Shown piece by piece: positions 44,411 through 55,981 of a DNA stretch of 64,000 nucleotides. Origin of the DNA: Erpobdella octoculata (taxonomy: Eukaryota; Annelida; Clitellata; Hirudinida; Erpobdellidae); the NCBI GenBank assembly GCA_963978895.1, contig OZ022240.1, forward strand, positions 10,774,307-10,838,306, read 5' to 3'. Each line of letters opens with the position of its first letter. The first letter of the stretch is position 1. The notes under the pieces are model-generated. The model searched no databases, had not been told where the DNA came from, and was given only the letters and a program-made list of their open reading frames with translations. The position numbers and the translations under genes are program-made.

Positions 44411-44480
44411 GCTAGCGGGATTTGAACCAAAAACGTTAGGTCTACAATCAAGCGCATTACCACTAAAACAACAGCAACCA
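44411..44480 (-). mobile_element. tRNA-like segment (SINE head or tRNA pseudogene)
   Basis: On the minus strand an A-box-like TTTAGTGGTAATGCGC and a perfect B-box-like GGTTCAAATCCC (44417-44428), at tRNA-like spacing. Acceptor strands do not pair convincingly. No poly-T terminator or tail seen. Confidence 0.5.
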
Positions 44481-44737
44481 CAGATTAAGCTTAATTTCTT
44501 TTGTTGAGAAATTTAACTAAAAACTACTTTTTCATTACCGTCAATAAATCTCGTGTCATAGTGTTTGTTAAAAACACCTCCGAAACATCATGACCAATTT
44601 TTATTAAATTTCTTGTGTATATTTTGTAGATCGGAGAATAGTCGTAGACTAATAAAATATTTTTTTAGAAATTTATTTTTAGATATACTGTGTCGGGGCA
44701 CGCATTTCTGTTTGCGCTATCATCAGTGCGACATGGG

Positions 44738-44740
<3 letters not shown>

Positions 44741-44798
<58 letters not shown>
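44741..44798. repeat. (TA)n microsatellite
   Basis: Left boundary of the next PLE remnant. Confidence 0.97.
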
Positions 44799-44801
<3 letters not shown>

Positions 44802-45219
44802 AAAATAATTTGATATGATAAAAAGCTTCTTTGCCTGTTTCACATTTCATGAAACTCTTAACGAATTTTTTGAATTTAAATTTAAATTATTATCTTTCGA
44901 TTTAAATTAATATATTTCTCTAAGTATTTTTATTTTGCTTTTATTATTTTTTACTTATGTTCTGCTTATTTTAACGTTCATCGTCCCGAATTTAATTATT
45001 ATTATTTACTGTATGTATTAACTTTTACTTACATTGAGATAATCAAAACAATCCTGATGATGGCCGCAATGGCTGAAACTTGCAAGTTGGTTGCTAATAA
45101 AACGTTTGATTTTAGATTTAGTAAAAGTTTCAGTTAAAATATTTTAAGCGTATAATTGTCTTCTAAATGGCGTGTATACTTCAACAGAGCATGTTTGAAT
45201 GAACATTTAGTGCCGAGAT

Positions 45220-45223
<4 letters not shown>
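44799..45223 (+). mobile_element. PLE 3' end: UTR, hammerhead, leader
   Basis: AT-rich UTR, hammerhead 45049-45093, then decayed leader with W-R-V-Y-F-N-R-A-C-L-N-E-H-L-V-P-R-Y entering (TA)n at 45224. No coding domain. Confidence 0.75.
45049..45093 (+). ncRNA. Hammerhead ribozyme, complete core
   Basis: Stem I CAAUC/GGUUG (one G-U), CUGAUGA (45054-45060), U, stem II GGCC/GGCU, GAA, palindromic stem III ACUUGCAAGU, U17. AUGAUGG in the core opens a frame of 26 codons (M-M-A-A-M-A-E-T-C). Confidence 0.88.
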
Positions 45224-45250
<27 letters not shown>

Positions 45251-45251
45251 T
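45224..45251. repeat. (TA)n between convergent PLE leaders
   Basis: 28 bp only, with + strand leader on the left and minus-strand leader on the right. Confidence 0.95.
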
Positions 45252-45401
45252 TTTGAACGTATTTCGGCATAATGTTTTCTTTTAGGCATGCTCTGTTAAA
45301 AATGATAGACCACTTTGCGTTGATACGTTTTTTCACCAAGCTTTCAAAATTTCTTGAATTCATGATAACTACGCTTTTTTAAATAGATTTATTAAAAACG
45401 A

Positions 45402-45443
45402 GGGCTGACCGTTCGGTTTCGCAGAAAAGCATCTTCGGAGCCC
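45402..45443 (-). ncRNA. Hammerhead ribozyme, U4 mutated
   Basis: Stem I GGGCU/AGCCC, core CCGAAGA (U4 to C), U, two-pair stem II GC/GC, GAA, stem III ACCG-AA-CGGU, C17. Probably inactive. Confidence 0.72.
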
Positions 45444-45734
45444 TTTAAATTATGAAGTTAAAATGTATTTACTATAATGCGAAAATAGAATGAAACTATA
45501 AAACGACAAGAATAAACGTTAATGAAAACTGAAATAAAAAAACAACGTATGGAAAGTGGAAAGCAAGATATAAAAGGTAGGTAACTAACGTACAAGATTA
45601 GTAAAAACCGAAGCGGAAAATCATTGTAAACAAAACGAAAACATGGCGATAGTGGCCGCAGCGCAGGTATTTACGCGACTATGCACTAGGTAATTGTTGT
45701 CAGGTGCGCGCAATCAGGCTAGGTACGTCTACCG

Positions 45735-46010
45735 CGTCGTATTGTTATATTAACGTTGTTGCAAGTCGAGCAAATAGCTGGAAAGAAGACACGGACTCCA
45801 CCGGAAGACGGTCATCGGACAAGTCACCAACGCCGCGGCTACGCACACTTTCAGGACTGGAGTTATCACGTGATGGGGATCCATGGACGGGACACAGGCC
45901 CTGGCCATCATTGCCGACGACGTCAGCGATCGGAAGGTGAGCAGGAGTAAGAGGGCCGACTCCTTGGTTGCCACGAGAAATAAAGTTGTCCTCGCCGCTC
46001 ACCGATGAAC
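45735..46010 (-). pseudogene. PLE-5 C-terminal tail
   Basis: Minus-strand open frame (from about 46010) rich in Ser, Gly, Val and Pro with no recognisable domain, upstream of a PLE-type UTR and hammerhead. Assigned by position. Codon use is GC-rich compared with its flanks. Confidence 0.5.
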
Positions 46011-46058
46011 GTATCAACGCAAAGTGGTCTATCATTTTTAACAGAGCATGCCTAAAAG

Positions 46059-46576
<518 letters not shown>

Positions 46577-46690
46577 TTTTAAGCACACTCCGTTAAAAAC
46601 TATGGCCCACTTGGCGTTTATCAATTTTTTATGGTGCCCTCGATTTTGCGGTAATTGAAAGACGTGAGACTTGTTTCAGATGTTTTATTT

Positions 46691-46732
46691 GTCTTACTGC
46701 AGTTTCGGAAATCCTTTTCGATCTTCAGAGCC
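46691..46732 (-). ncRNA. Hammerhead ribozyme, core complete, flawed stems
   Basis: CUGAAGA, UCGAAAAGG-AUUUCC stem II with a mismatch, GAA, stem III ACUGCAGU, A17. Stem I GGCU/AGAC has one mismatch. The only one of the thirteen without the core AUG (AUC here). Confidence 0.68.
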
Positions 46733-46906
46733 GAAAGTAATAAAATAAAAGTCAGCGTAAAATAAGAAACGGAAGCAAGACGAATGAAAACAAGTTAAAT
46801 TAAATTAAATTCCATTAGAGTTCGAAACAAATTAAATTAAATTCCATTTGAGTGCAAAAGTAAAACGAAAACGAGATTACTTCAAATTAAGTAAACGAGT
46901 GAGCGC

Positions 46907-47130
46907 TGTAGGACTTTATATATTATTATAATATATTATTAATTATTATTTTAATATAAGTGTTATTTTATCTGTTCTAGTCTTATATTCATGTTGCTCT
47001 TTGTTTATTCTTTCTTTTTCCGTTTGAGTTTGGACATCGTGTACGTTGTTTGTTTCGTCTCGTGATTTCAAATAAATCTTTATTGTAGCTTTACGTTTAG
47101 TTTTTACATCGTACCTTCGTTTCCGCTACA
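46907..47130 (+). mobile_element. 5' LTR of CsRn1-like element (224 bp)
   Basis: TGTAGGACTTTATA to TTTCCGCTACA. The partner at 51174-51405 is 232 bp; they differ by one indel region and a few substitutions. Target duplication GCGC at 46903-46906 and 51406-51409. Confidence 0.95.
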
Positions 47131-47155
47131 AATTGGTGACCCGACTATAGAAAAT

Positions 47156-47943
47156 ATGGAAGATTTCATTGATTTCACAAGTACGGACAGCACGCCGATG
47201 TCGAGCGATGATGCAGCACAAGCATTCTCGGTGTCCCTCCCGTCATTTTTTACTTCAAATGCGAGATTGTGGTTTTGCAACATAGAAGCCATTTTTCGTA
47301 CACGTCGAGTAAAGTCCAAATTGTCTAAGTACTCGTACTTCATCGAACACCTCCGGTTCCACGTGGCCGAGCAGGTTCAGGACTGCATACTCAACATTCC
47401 GACATCTGATCCGTACCAAACATTAAAGTAAGCAGTCCTCAACAGGTGCGGACACTCAGAGCCAACAATGCTTCGGAAGTTATTCAGCGGCGTCAACCTG
47501 GATGGTAGATTGCCGTCCCAACTTCTTCGCCACATGAGGAGTCTTCTTGGGAACAAGCAGATGGATGAGTCTATCTTGAGACAGCTATGGTTAGACAGAA
47601 TGCCCAGCAACGTCAAGCCAATATTAGCTTCTTCCAGTGACAGAACGCTACTCGATTTGTCAAACATTGCCGACAAAATATGCGAGTCACAACAACCGAC
47701 GATGGCCCAAGTATCAACACCGGCACAATCGACACTACCAACAGACATCTATGCCATGCTGCAACAGATAACAGTGAGCATCTCTGCACTAGCAGCCAGC
47801 CAGCTCGGTAGGAACCGGTCAGGGAGTCGACAGCCGTCATCATTGCGACCCCGTTCTCGCAGTTCCGGTACAAAACCAGGCATGTGCTGGTACCATCAGT
47901 CGTTTGGAGAAAAAGCCAAGAAGTGCATTCAGCCGTGCAGCTG
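47156..47943 (+). pseudogene. CsRn1-like gag
   Basis: ATG 47156 follows the primer site closely. S-L-P-S-F-F-T-S-N-A-R-L-W-F, F-I-E-H-L-R-F-H-V-A and D-P-Y-Q-T-L-K, then TAA at 47428 in frame, then L-R-K-L-F-S, L-R-Q-L-W-L-D-R-M-P, and a zinc finger [14 protein letters not shown]. One internal stop; the end overlaps pol in another frame, suggesting frameshift expression. Confidence 0.9.
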
Positions 47944-50373
47944 AGATTTAAAAGACAAGGCCGGACAGTAGGGGCGACATCTGTCCACGGCCAACAAAAC
48001 GTGAGTCGCCTATTATTTATCAAAGACGCATTCAACAGCCTCACGTTCCTCATCGACACTGGTGCAGACGTTAGCGTCATCCCTCCACCAGCCAATCATT
48101 CTCTCACCCCATCATCATTCACTCTTCGTGCAGCCAACAACTCCATCATCACAACTTATGGGCAGAAATCCCTGATGGTTAACCTCGGTTTACGCAGGCA
48201 ATACCCATGGGTTTTTCTCGTTGCCGAGGTCCAGAAACCCATCATTGGAGCGGATTTTCTGTCTCATTTCAATTTGGTGGTGGACATGTCCAGTCAACGC
48301 TTGGTGGACAACACAACATCCTTGGCTGTCATCGGGTCAATCTCCAAGTCAGTGCCGACTCAGATTCGGGTTGCAAGATCTTCTGTTGAGGCAGTAGCAA
48401 GACTTCTAGAAAGATACCCAACCATCAGCCGACCATCAAATTTCAACGAGGAAGTGCAACACAAGACAAGGCACAGTATCGTCACCAAGGGACCTCCAAC
48501 ATTTTCAAGGCCACACCGTCTGCCACCGGAGAAGTTAAAGCTCGCAAAAGCGGAATTTGACCACATGATCCAACTAGGCATAATAAGACCCTCATCAAGT
48601 CCGTGGTCTTCGCCTCTGCATTTGGTACCAAAGGCATCTGGAGATTGGAGGCCATGCGGCGACTACCGTGCATTAAACAGCGACACAATTCCCGATAGAT
48701 ATCCAGTTCCTCACCTGCACGATTTTTCAAGCAACCTCATCAATTGCAAGATATTCTCCAGAATCGATTTAGTGAGAGCCTTCCACCATATTCTAATTGC
48801 AGAGGAAGACATCCAGAAAACCGCCATTACAACACCTTTCGGATTGTACGAATTCGTACGTCTTCCTTTTGAACTAAGGAACGCTGCTCAAACCTTCCAA
48901 CGGTTTATGGACGAAGTCCTCAGAGGTTTGACTAATGCTTTTGTGTACATAGATGATGTTTTAATTGCCAGTACCTCCCTAGAAGAGCATCTTCTTCATC
49001 TCGAGGAAGTATTTAGCAGATTCAGCAAATTTCATCTCACAATCAACGTCGACAAGTGTGAGTTTGCCGTACCATCCACCAACTTCCTTGGACACCACCT
49101 CGATCAAGACGGAATCAGACCTCTTCCCATCAGGATCCAGGCAATCGTGGAGTACAAGCAACCGGAAAGTATCAACCAACTCCAACAGTTTATAGGAATG
49201 GTTAATTTCTACAGGCGTTTCATTCCCCATTGTTCGGGTTTACTGGCACCGTTAACAGATGTACTCCGACAGAAACCATCTCCGAAATCCCTTTGTTTGA
49301 CTGATGCTCAAACTCAAGCCTTTCATCAAACAAAAGAAGCTCTTCAGAATGCCACACGTTTGGGTTTCATAGATGACAGAAGTGAACTACAACTTCTGAC
49401 GGATGCTTCAGACATAGCAGCAGGAGCAGTTCTTGAGCAGGTACGGGATGGTAAGCGTCAACCTATAGCATTTTTCTCGCAGAAATTTTATCCAGCCCAG
49501 AAGAGGTACAGCACTTTTGGCCGAGAGTTGCTTGCGATCTATCAAGCCATCAAGCACTTTCAACACTTCCTTGAAGGTCGTCTGTTTACCATCTTCACGG
49601 ATCACAAGCCACTAACCTTCGCTCTCAGGACCAACTCGAGTCGCCACTCACCGAGAGAAGACAGGCAGTTAGACTACATCTCACAGTTCTCTGCTGAGAT
49701 AAAACACATCAAAGGAACAGACAATGTAGTTGCAGATGCGCTTTCTCGGACCGAGGCCAACGCGATAACGGTTGTCGATTTACAAGAGATTGCCGACTTA
49801 CAAGCAGATGATCTCAATCTACAATTACAACACACCTTTCTACAGATCGAGAAAGTTCCTGTCCCCTCAGGCCGAGGATATATTTTTGTGGACACGTCAC
49901 TAGGAGAACCAAGACCAGTTGTTCCAGAACAACTTCGACACAAAATATTTTTGAGCCTTCATTCTCTATCCCATCCAGGCGCAAGAGCCACATCTAGATT
50001 GGTTCGACAAAGATTTGTATGGCCAAACATGGATAGAGACGTCAGAACGTGGTGCCGAGAATGTCTGTCATGCCAAAAAAACAAAATACACAGACACACA
50101 GCCATGGCACCGACTAAGTTTTCGCTACCGAAAAGCCGTTTTCAGCACGTCCACATTGACCTGGTAGGACCACTTCTTTCATCTAATCGTTGCACGCACA
50201 TTCTTACATGTGTGGATCGCTTTACCAGATGGCCGGTAGCCATTCCTTTAATTGACACTTCCACAGATACAGTAATACAGAATTTTATATCAGGATGGGT
50301 AGCAAATTTTGGAGTACCTGAGACACTTACGACGGACCGAGGCAGCCAATTTTCATCACATTTCAACAGATGA
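47884..50373 (+). pseudogene. CsRn1-like pol: protease, RT, RNase H, integrase (N-terminal part)
   Basis: 829 codons open. Protease [11 protein letters not shown] (about residue 57); RT with [23 protein letters not shown] (Glu where Gly is normal) and Y-I-D-D-V-L-I-A (about residue 357); RNase H L-L-T-D-A-S and F-T-D-H-K-P-L; integrase zinc domain H-x3-H and C-R-E-C-L-S-C-Q; core H-I-D-L-V-G-P-L and [12 protein letters not shown] at 50371 follows the second catalytic Asp. Confidence 0.95.
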
Positions 50374-51108
50374 GCAAGCTGTTAGGCATCCATCATATTA
50401 GAACTACTGCCTACCACCCTGCGTCCAATAGAATGGTCGAACGTTTTCATCGTCAACTCAAGGCTTCACTGTCATCCCACAACTTCAAAGTCAGGATGGA
50501 CCGAAGCATTGCCAATAGTCCTCTTGGGTATCCGCTCGACAGTCAAAGAAGATCTCCAATGTTCACCGTCTGAACTGGTTTATGGCACGACACTTAGACT
50601 CCCAGGTGAATTTCCTTCGACATCCGCAGCCAACTCAAATCTCAATACAACAGGCTACGTCGCTCGCTTAAAGGATCACATAAAATAGCATAAGGCACAT
50701 CAACCTAGGCCACAGAAAAAAACGTCATATGTACCTAAAGCCCTGCACTCTACACCACAGGTATGGATTCGTGTGGACCATCATAGACATCCATTGCAAC
50801 CTCGATATGACGGCCCATATGATGTAGTAGAATGCCATGAACAATATTTTGTAGTCAACAAGAATGGACGACGAGACACAGTTTCAGTGGAACGACTAAA
50901 ACCTGCATTCACCACGACTGCAACTCTAATCACCACAGAAGCGTCTAGAACGACTGTAACATCAACACCGATCACAGCAACGCCACCGACCTCAGTGAAG
51001 ACGACCGGGACACACACAGACCAGCCCACTTCACTGCACTCTCCTGTCAAGACAAGGTCCGGCAGAAGAGTCCATTGGCCAAAAAGACTTGCTGAATATA
51101 TCATGTGA
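50374..51108 (+). pseudogene. CsRn1-like integrase, C-terminal part, broken
   Basis: Continues in other frames: T-A-Y-H-P-A-S-N-R-M-V-E-R-F-H-R (the catalytic Glu), L-V-Y-G-T-T-L-R-L-P-G, a stop at about 50688, then P-R-Y-D-G-P-Y-D-V-V and V-S-V-E-R-L-K-P-A-F, and a Thr-rich tail ending in W-P-K-R-L-A-E-Y at 51108. At least two frameshifts and one stop. Confidence 0.9.
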
Positions 51109-51173
51109 CATTATTTCAAATTTTATTTCTCATTTTTTTTCTCGTTTGCGTTGCTCTCTGGTGAGGGAGTATT

Positions 51174-51405
51174 TGTAGGACTTTATATTTTATTATAATA
51201 TATTAATATATTATTAATTATTATTATAATATAAGTGTTATTTTATCTATTCTAGTCTTATATTCATGTTGCTCTTTGTTTATTCTTTCTTTTTCCGTTT
51301 GAGTTTGGACATCGTGTACGTTGTTTGTTTCGTCTTGTGATTTCAAATAAATCTTTATTGTAGCTTTACGTGTAGTTTTTACATCGTAACTTCGTTTCCG
51401 CTACA
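51174..51405 (+). mobile_element. 3' LTR of CsRn1-like element (232 bp)
   Basis: TGTAGGACTTTATATTTTAT to CGCTACA, followed by GCGC and the resumed PLE-6 sequence. Confidence 0.95.
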
Positions 51406-51654
51406 GCGCTAAGGCACGAACGCGACAACTGAAAGGTGAGAGAGCTAGACGAGGTGAATAACTGTAGTTGTAGGTGTGTGTACGAATATGGGAAGGGGAG
51501 ATAGTGTACGATAAACGTCTTGTAGGTAGAATTGGTGGAATTTAGAGGTGTACAAATGGTGTATGGCACGGGCGGTGTACAAACTAATGAAGTATAAATA
51601 GGAAAGAGTTACAGTATGTGTATGGTAAGAAATAATGTTTTATTTGTGTTGATT

Positions 51655-53243
51655 ACGACGCGAGGTAATGTTACAATCGACATCATCTTACGCTACGTGT
51701 ACGGCCACGCTACTCTCGAACCACCATTTCTCAGTAAAACAACCCTCACTCAACTTCTCGAAATATGCACCACTGCCGTACCGTTTAGACACCCAAATGG
51801 CGACCTTTACGTTCAGACTGACGGCGTTGCCATGGGATCGCCACTCGGTCCCACGTTCGCACAGTTCTACATGGGTCACTTGGAAAACGTCATCTTCAGT
51901 ACCCATCTCAAAAGACCCTACCTGTACGCGCGTTACGTTAACGACATTTTTATCGTGGTCGACGATTTAAGCGATCTTAAGCAGTTGAAGATCGCCCTCG
52001 AAGCTAACAGCGTACTCCAATTTACCTATCAACTCTGCGACATAAAAAACCAGCTTCCCTTTCTCGATATTCTCGTCTCTCAAATCGAAAGTCGGCTACA
52101 ATTAGACGTCTACACTAAACCCACCTCTGGTGTCACAACATTAAACGGCGATGGGTTCTGCCCCGAGCGCTACAAAAAAAGCACTATACTATCCTATCTA
52201 CATCGAGCGTACAAGGTAGCTGAGGATTGGGTCCACTTTCATCACGAACATCATAAAATCAAACAGTTATTGATCAATAACAACTTTTCCCAAAATCTCG
52301 TTGATAACACCGTCAGCACCTTTCTCAACAAGAAACACCGCCTCACAAGCCCGCCCGACTTACCAAAACCCAGAATCGTCCCTTTATACTATCGCGCTCA
52401 AATGCATCACAACTACAAAATCGATGAATCTATTCTACGAGATATAATTCGTCGTCACGTTTCCATCACCGACACTGCCCACCTTCTTCAATTTCGCATC
52501 TACTACAAAAGTTTCAAAACCCACAACCTAGTGGCACCAAACAACCTGTTACGCCATAACCTTCTCAAAAAAACTAACGTCGTCTACCAGTTTCGTTCCC
52601 CAATTCACCACGAATCTACAGCTTCATATGTCGGCCACACTAGAACTACTTTATCTCGCCGACTTACCATGCACGTACAGGGTGGGAATATTTATTCCCA
52701 TTTCAAAACTTTGACCAGGCATTGCAATTGTTTCGTCACTGCAACGGACACGCACCTCCACATCCATCGAACACACGCTCTAGTTCGACAACTTCATGTA
52801 CTGTTCTCACCTCGGTCCCTTCACTTCATGGCTACAGTCTACGCGAGCCTAAACCGAGTTCGATCACAGAACACCCACCCATTGACACCAACCAAACTTT
52901 CACACTCGAACCAAGTATTGCTTCTACCACCGCACCTTGTCTTCCTCCGCAGCTTCCCACCACGCTTCATTCGCACCCTCCGACACCTGCTTCTGACCCT
53001 GACGCCACGATCGTCGCTATCTCTTCACCTTCCACTCCCCCAGACCATACTACCACTCAATGCATCGTCGATTACTCATCCGACCCCACGATCGTCGATA
53101 TCTCTTCACTTTTCACTTCCACAGAACAAACTACCACTCAATGTATTGTCAATTATTCACTCGTTTCCGCGACTAACTCTCATAATACACATATCTCTTC
53201 TGACATTATTTTTGATATGCGCTTATATTATCTTTTAAATTAA
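51655..53243 (+). pseudogene. PLE-6 RT and GIY-YIG, catalytic Asp changed, frameshifted tail
   Basis: T-I-D-I-I-L-R-Y-V-Y-G-H, D-G-V-A-M-G-S-P-L-G-P-T-F-A-Q-F-Y-M-G, Y-V-N-D where PLE-1 and PLE-2 have Y-V-D-D, T-K-P-T-S-G-V-T, Y-V-G-H-T-R-T-T-L-S-R-R-L-T-M-H. A deletion after G-G-N-I-Y-S-H-F removes the end of the endonuclease, and the frame moves to 52722-53243, whose tail holds an internal duplication (D-Y-S and N-Y-S units with T-T-T-Q-C-I-V). Not functional. Confidence 0.9.
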
Positions 53244-53329
53244 GTTATACTCGTAAACTTTTGTTTACTGTAACGTCCTTTTTTTCATTCCATATATTCA
53301 TAACAAAACAACAACTCTGACCTAAAGCG

Positions 53330-54705
53330 GTATAGCGTACTCATCGTATGTGAAGTTATCATCCGAAGGTCTTTGTATGAATGGGGCTGGTTAATGTCCA
53401 CTTAAATACATGGAAAATGTCAGCTCGTACTTACGAGCTATCTAAAGTCTAGTCTCAATTTCATTCAGAGGTTCAGCGTCTCAAAACACTACTTGTGAAC
53501 AATAATTATACTAATACCATGATTGATGCCGTCATCGAGAAGTTCGTTTGTCGAAAAACTGACAATATCTCAACTCCTGTAAATAATAACGTAAACACCA
53601 TCGATGTTAGGTTTTTGCGCTCAAATGCACGACAATTATCATCCTGATGAAAAGATTATCGGAAATTGCGTAACAGTTAATGACCGAAACCGACATCGAC
53701 TTCAATTTTCTATATATTATAAAAACAAGAAATCACACTCTATGATTACAAAAAACGGACCACATCAACCTGATCTCTTGAAATCTACTAACGTCTTGTA
53801 TAAATTCACCTGCCCTCTAAAACATATCCTAAAGCTTTTTGCAACAGCTACCAATCACTCAGCTCATAGCATAAACCTACTTCATAATGCTCATACCATT
53901 AATTCTAAAGATTAACGCATTGCCCTCCTCTCCACCTCCCGTTATTTGTTTCCCTCCGTCGGCCACAAACCTAAACGTCCCATACGATCTAGTGTATCTG
54001 TACTTTGTACTAAGAGTTCGTCACCGGAGACTATGAAGGTTCCCGCCAAAGATCTCGCTCTCAGGACCATAATCCTGGTTCTTCTCATCCATTTTAGATT
54101 CTAGAATTGTCGCTTATAATAACCATAGCGAACGTTCTTCTTAACGACGCCCCATCTCAACTAATGAAACTCAGTACAGTTCTGGTTCTCTCTTTCATCT
54201 ACCTCCCTGCGCTTCTTCATCCTCCATCGACCATGAAGCAGCGTGTCCTAGAAAATCTATTGCATCTGACTTCTGCACTAGGAGCTTGTCACCAAAGTCT
54301 ATGAAAGTTTCCCGCCAAAAACCTCGTTCCCACGACTGTGGTCCCCGTTGCTCAATTTCACCATCCTTCTTACTTCCTCGAATTGGGGTTTACAACTACG
54401 ATAGTAAACGTCCTTCTCGTCCACGTCCGACCGTCAGCATAATTCCAGGCCAGCATACTCCATACAGTCTTCGTTTGCCTATTCACCCAACTGATTTTGC
54501 CCTTGTGCTTCCTATGGAGCACAAACCTGAATGTCCCTTAAAATGCATTAGATCTGAACTCTGTACTAAGAGTTCGTCACCAGGAAATACGAAGGTTTCC
54601 CGCCGAAGATATCATTCCCAGAACTGTGGTCATGTTCTTTCTCCTTTTTTTGGTTCACAAAAACGTGGTATTTGTAAAAGTTTTTATAAATATTTTATTT
54701 AAGAC
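53330..54705 (+). pseudogene. PLE-7 fragment with tandemly repeated tail
   Basis: RT end (F-H-S-E-V-Q-R-L-K-T-L-L-V-N-N-N-Y, about 53465; A-Q-M-H-D-N-Y-H-P-D-E-K, about 53620; T-N-V-L-Y-K-F-T-C-P, about 53790), then most of the GIY-YIG is missing. From about 53930 to 54665 a tail follows with three copies of a segment (CTAAGAGTTCGTCACC, near 54007, 54278 and 54570) spaced about 275-290 bp. Several frame breaks. Confidence 0.8.
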
Positions 54706-55076
54706 TCCAATTTGTATCAATGACACCCCTCATGTGGACTGTTTTGGAGTTACACTAGAAATACATCATTTATCAAAGTCATCCTAATAATGATAATAAA
54801 AAAAGTTTTAATTTAAAAAAAAATTACAAAAGTAAAAAAAATATTGGGGTTATGTAAAAGAATGGTGTAGTGTTATATCAATAAAAACTATATAAAAAAA
54901 CTGCTGGCTCAAAAAAGTTATTTGCATCTAGATGTGAAATCCTATCAAAGTCACCCCACTTGACGGTATGTTTTCAAGGTTAATAATGTTTTTTAGATCA
55001 TAGTGAAAAAGTTCAGCCGAAATTGAGTTATTTTAGGTGTGGTGTAATTCAGAAAAATTACTTATTTGTTATTTAG
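54706..55076. other. Intron end before exon 8, no gene seen
   Basis: AT-rich, with A-rich tracts near 54800-54840. T-rich tract and AG acceptor at 55075-55076. Confidence 0.5.
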
Positions 55077-55304
55077 AACGTTCATCTTGTTGCCAAATGG
55101 CTACCGACACTAGAAAAGAAAATGGAACAGTTTACCGTTGAAAGTCACCCCGGATACAGATTGTTTATAAGTGCAGAAGCGGCATCGTCAAGAGATAGTC
55201 ATATTATGCCCCAAGGAATTCTAGAATCTGCGATAAAAATTACTAATGAGCCTCCCACAGGCATGTTTGCTAATTTGCATAAAGCACTGGATATTTTCAG
55301 CCAG
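55077..55304 (+). CDS. Axonemal dynein heavy chain, visible exon 8 (AAA6)
   Basis: 76 codons, phase 0, between TATTTAG and GTACTA. It codes [39 protein letters not shown] and [10 protein letters not shown], the end of AAA6 before the C-terminal domain. The next exon (expected to begin near D-T-L-E in relatives) is not in the remaining 8.7 kb. Confidence 0.96.
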
Positions 55305-55981
55305 GTACTACAATTTCATAGTTTTGCTATTTACAGGGATCTATTTAATTTACTACGTATGTATTTGTGTATAGTGTGTTTTGTGTATCGTCAGGGCATA
55401 TTTACTCAATTTTGAACCTCTTTCCTTTATTCAAATTTTCCAATTTTGCACACATGTTCAAATTCCATTACATGGTATACGATAAAATTTTGAAGTTGTA
55501 ACATTTTTACATTTAATTTAAGTTATTTTTATCTATATATTAACAATTTTTGTCTTGACTAAGACAATATAAAATTTTCCAAAAGTTTCTAGAATAATTC
55601 TCCAAAGCCACTGTTTAAATTTGAAAAGTGTTATATAAACAACTGTTTTTACAGTGTTTATAATAGCTCACGACGTGTGAATCGTGTGTATGGTGCGTAT
55701 CGTTAAGGCATATTTACTAAATTTTGAAATCCTTCCCGCAATTCAATCTTTCCCAAATTGTGCACAAATGTTCATTTTTCACGACATGATCTAGGATGAA
55801 AATTTTAAAGTTCTAAGTTGCTCACATTTAGTTTAACTAAGGTTTTTTTATTTATGTAGATTGTTGACGAAAGCGAACAGGCCCTTAGCCATGATTTTAA
55901 AATAAAAGGTACGGACCTATTTTGAAATGGTGCACACTTTTTTAAATAAACTCCCACTCCCTTTTAATTTGGTGTGTCCAT
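55305..55981. other. Intronic DNA with a diverged direct repeat
   Basis: Segments of about 170 bp near 55387-55555 and 55697-55855 share TATCGT-AGGGCATATTTACT, ATTTTG-AC-ATGTTCA and ACATTTA-TTTAA. Old duplication; no gene. Confidence 0.55.

Larger units (their letters stand above)
46907..51405 (+). mobile_element. CsRn1-like Ty3/Gypsy LTR retrotransposon
   Basis: LTRs, primer binding site TGGTGACCCGACTATAG (47134-47150), gag, pol, purine tract GGTGAGGGAGTATT before the 3' LTR. The CHCC-type gag finger, the TGGTGACC primer site and the 4-bp duplication fit the CsRn1 clade known from flukes and insects. Inactivated by at least two gag stops and several pol breaks. Confidence 0.93.

Noticed and set aside
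44690..44735. Minus-strand CUGAUGA followed by AGCGC, hammerhead-like
   Set aside because: No GAA joined to a closing stem II and no matching stem I; at best a decayed copy, so not counted among the thirteen.
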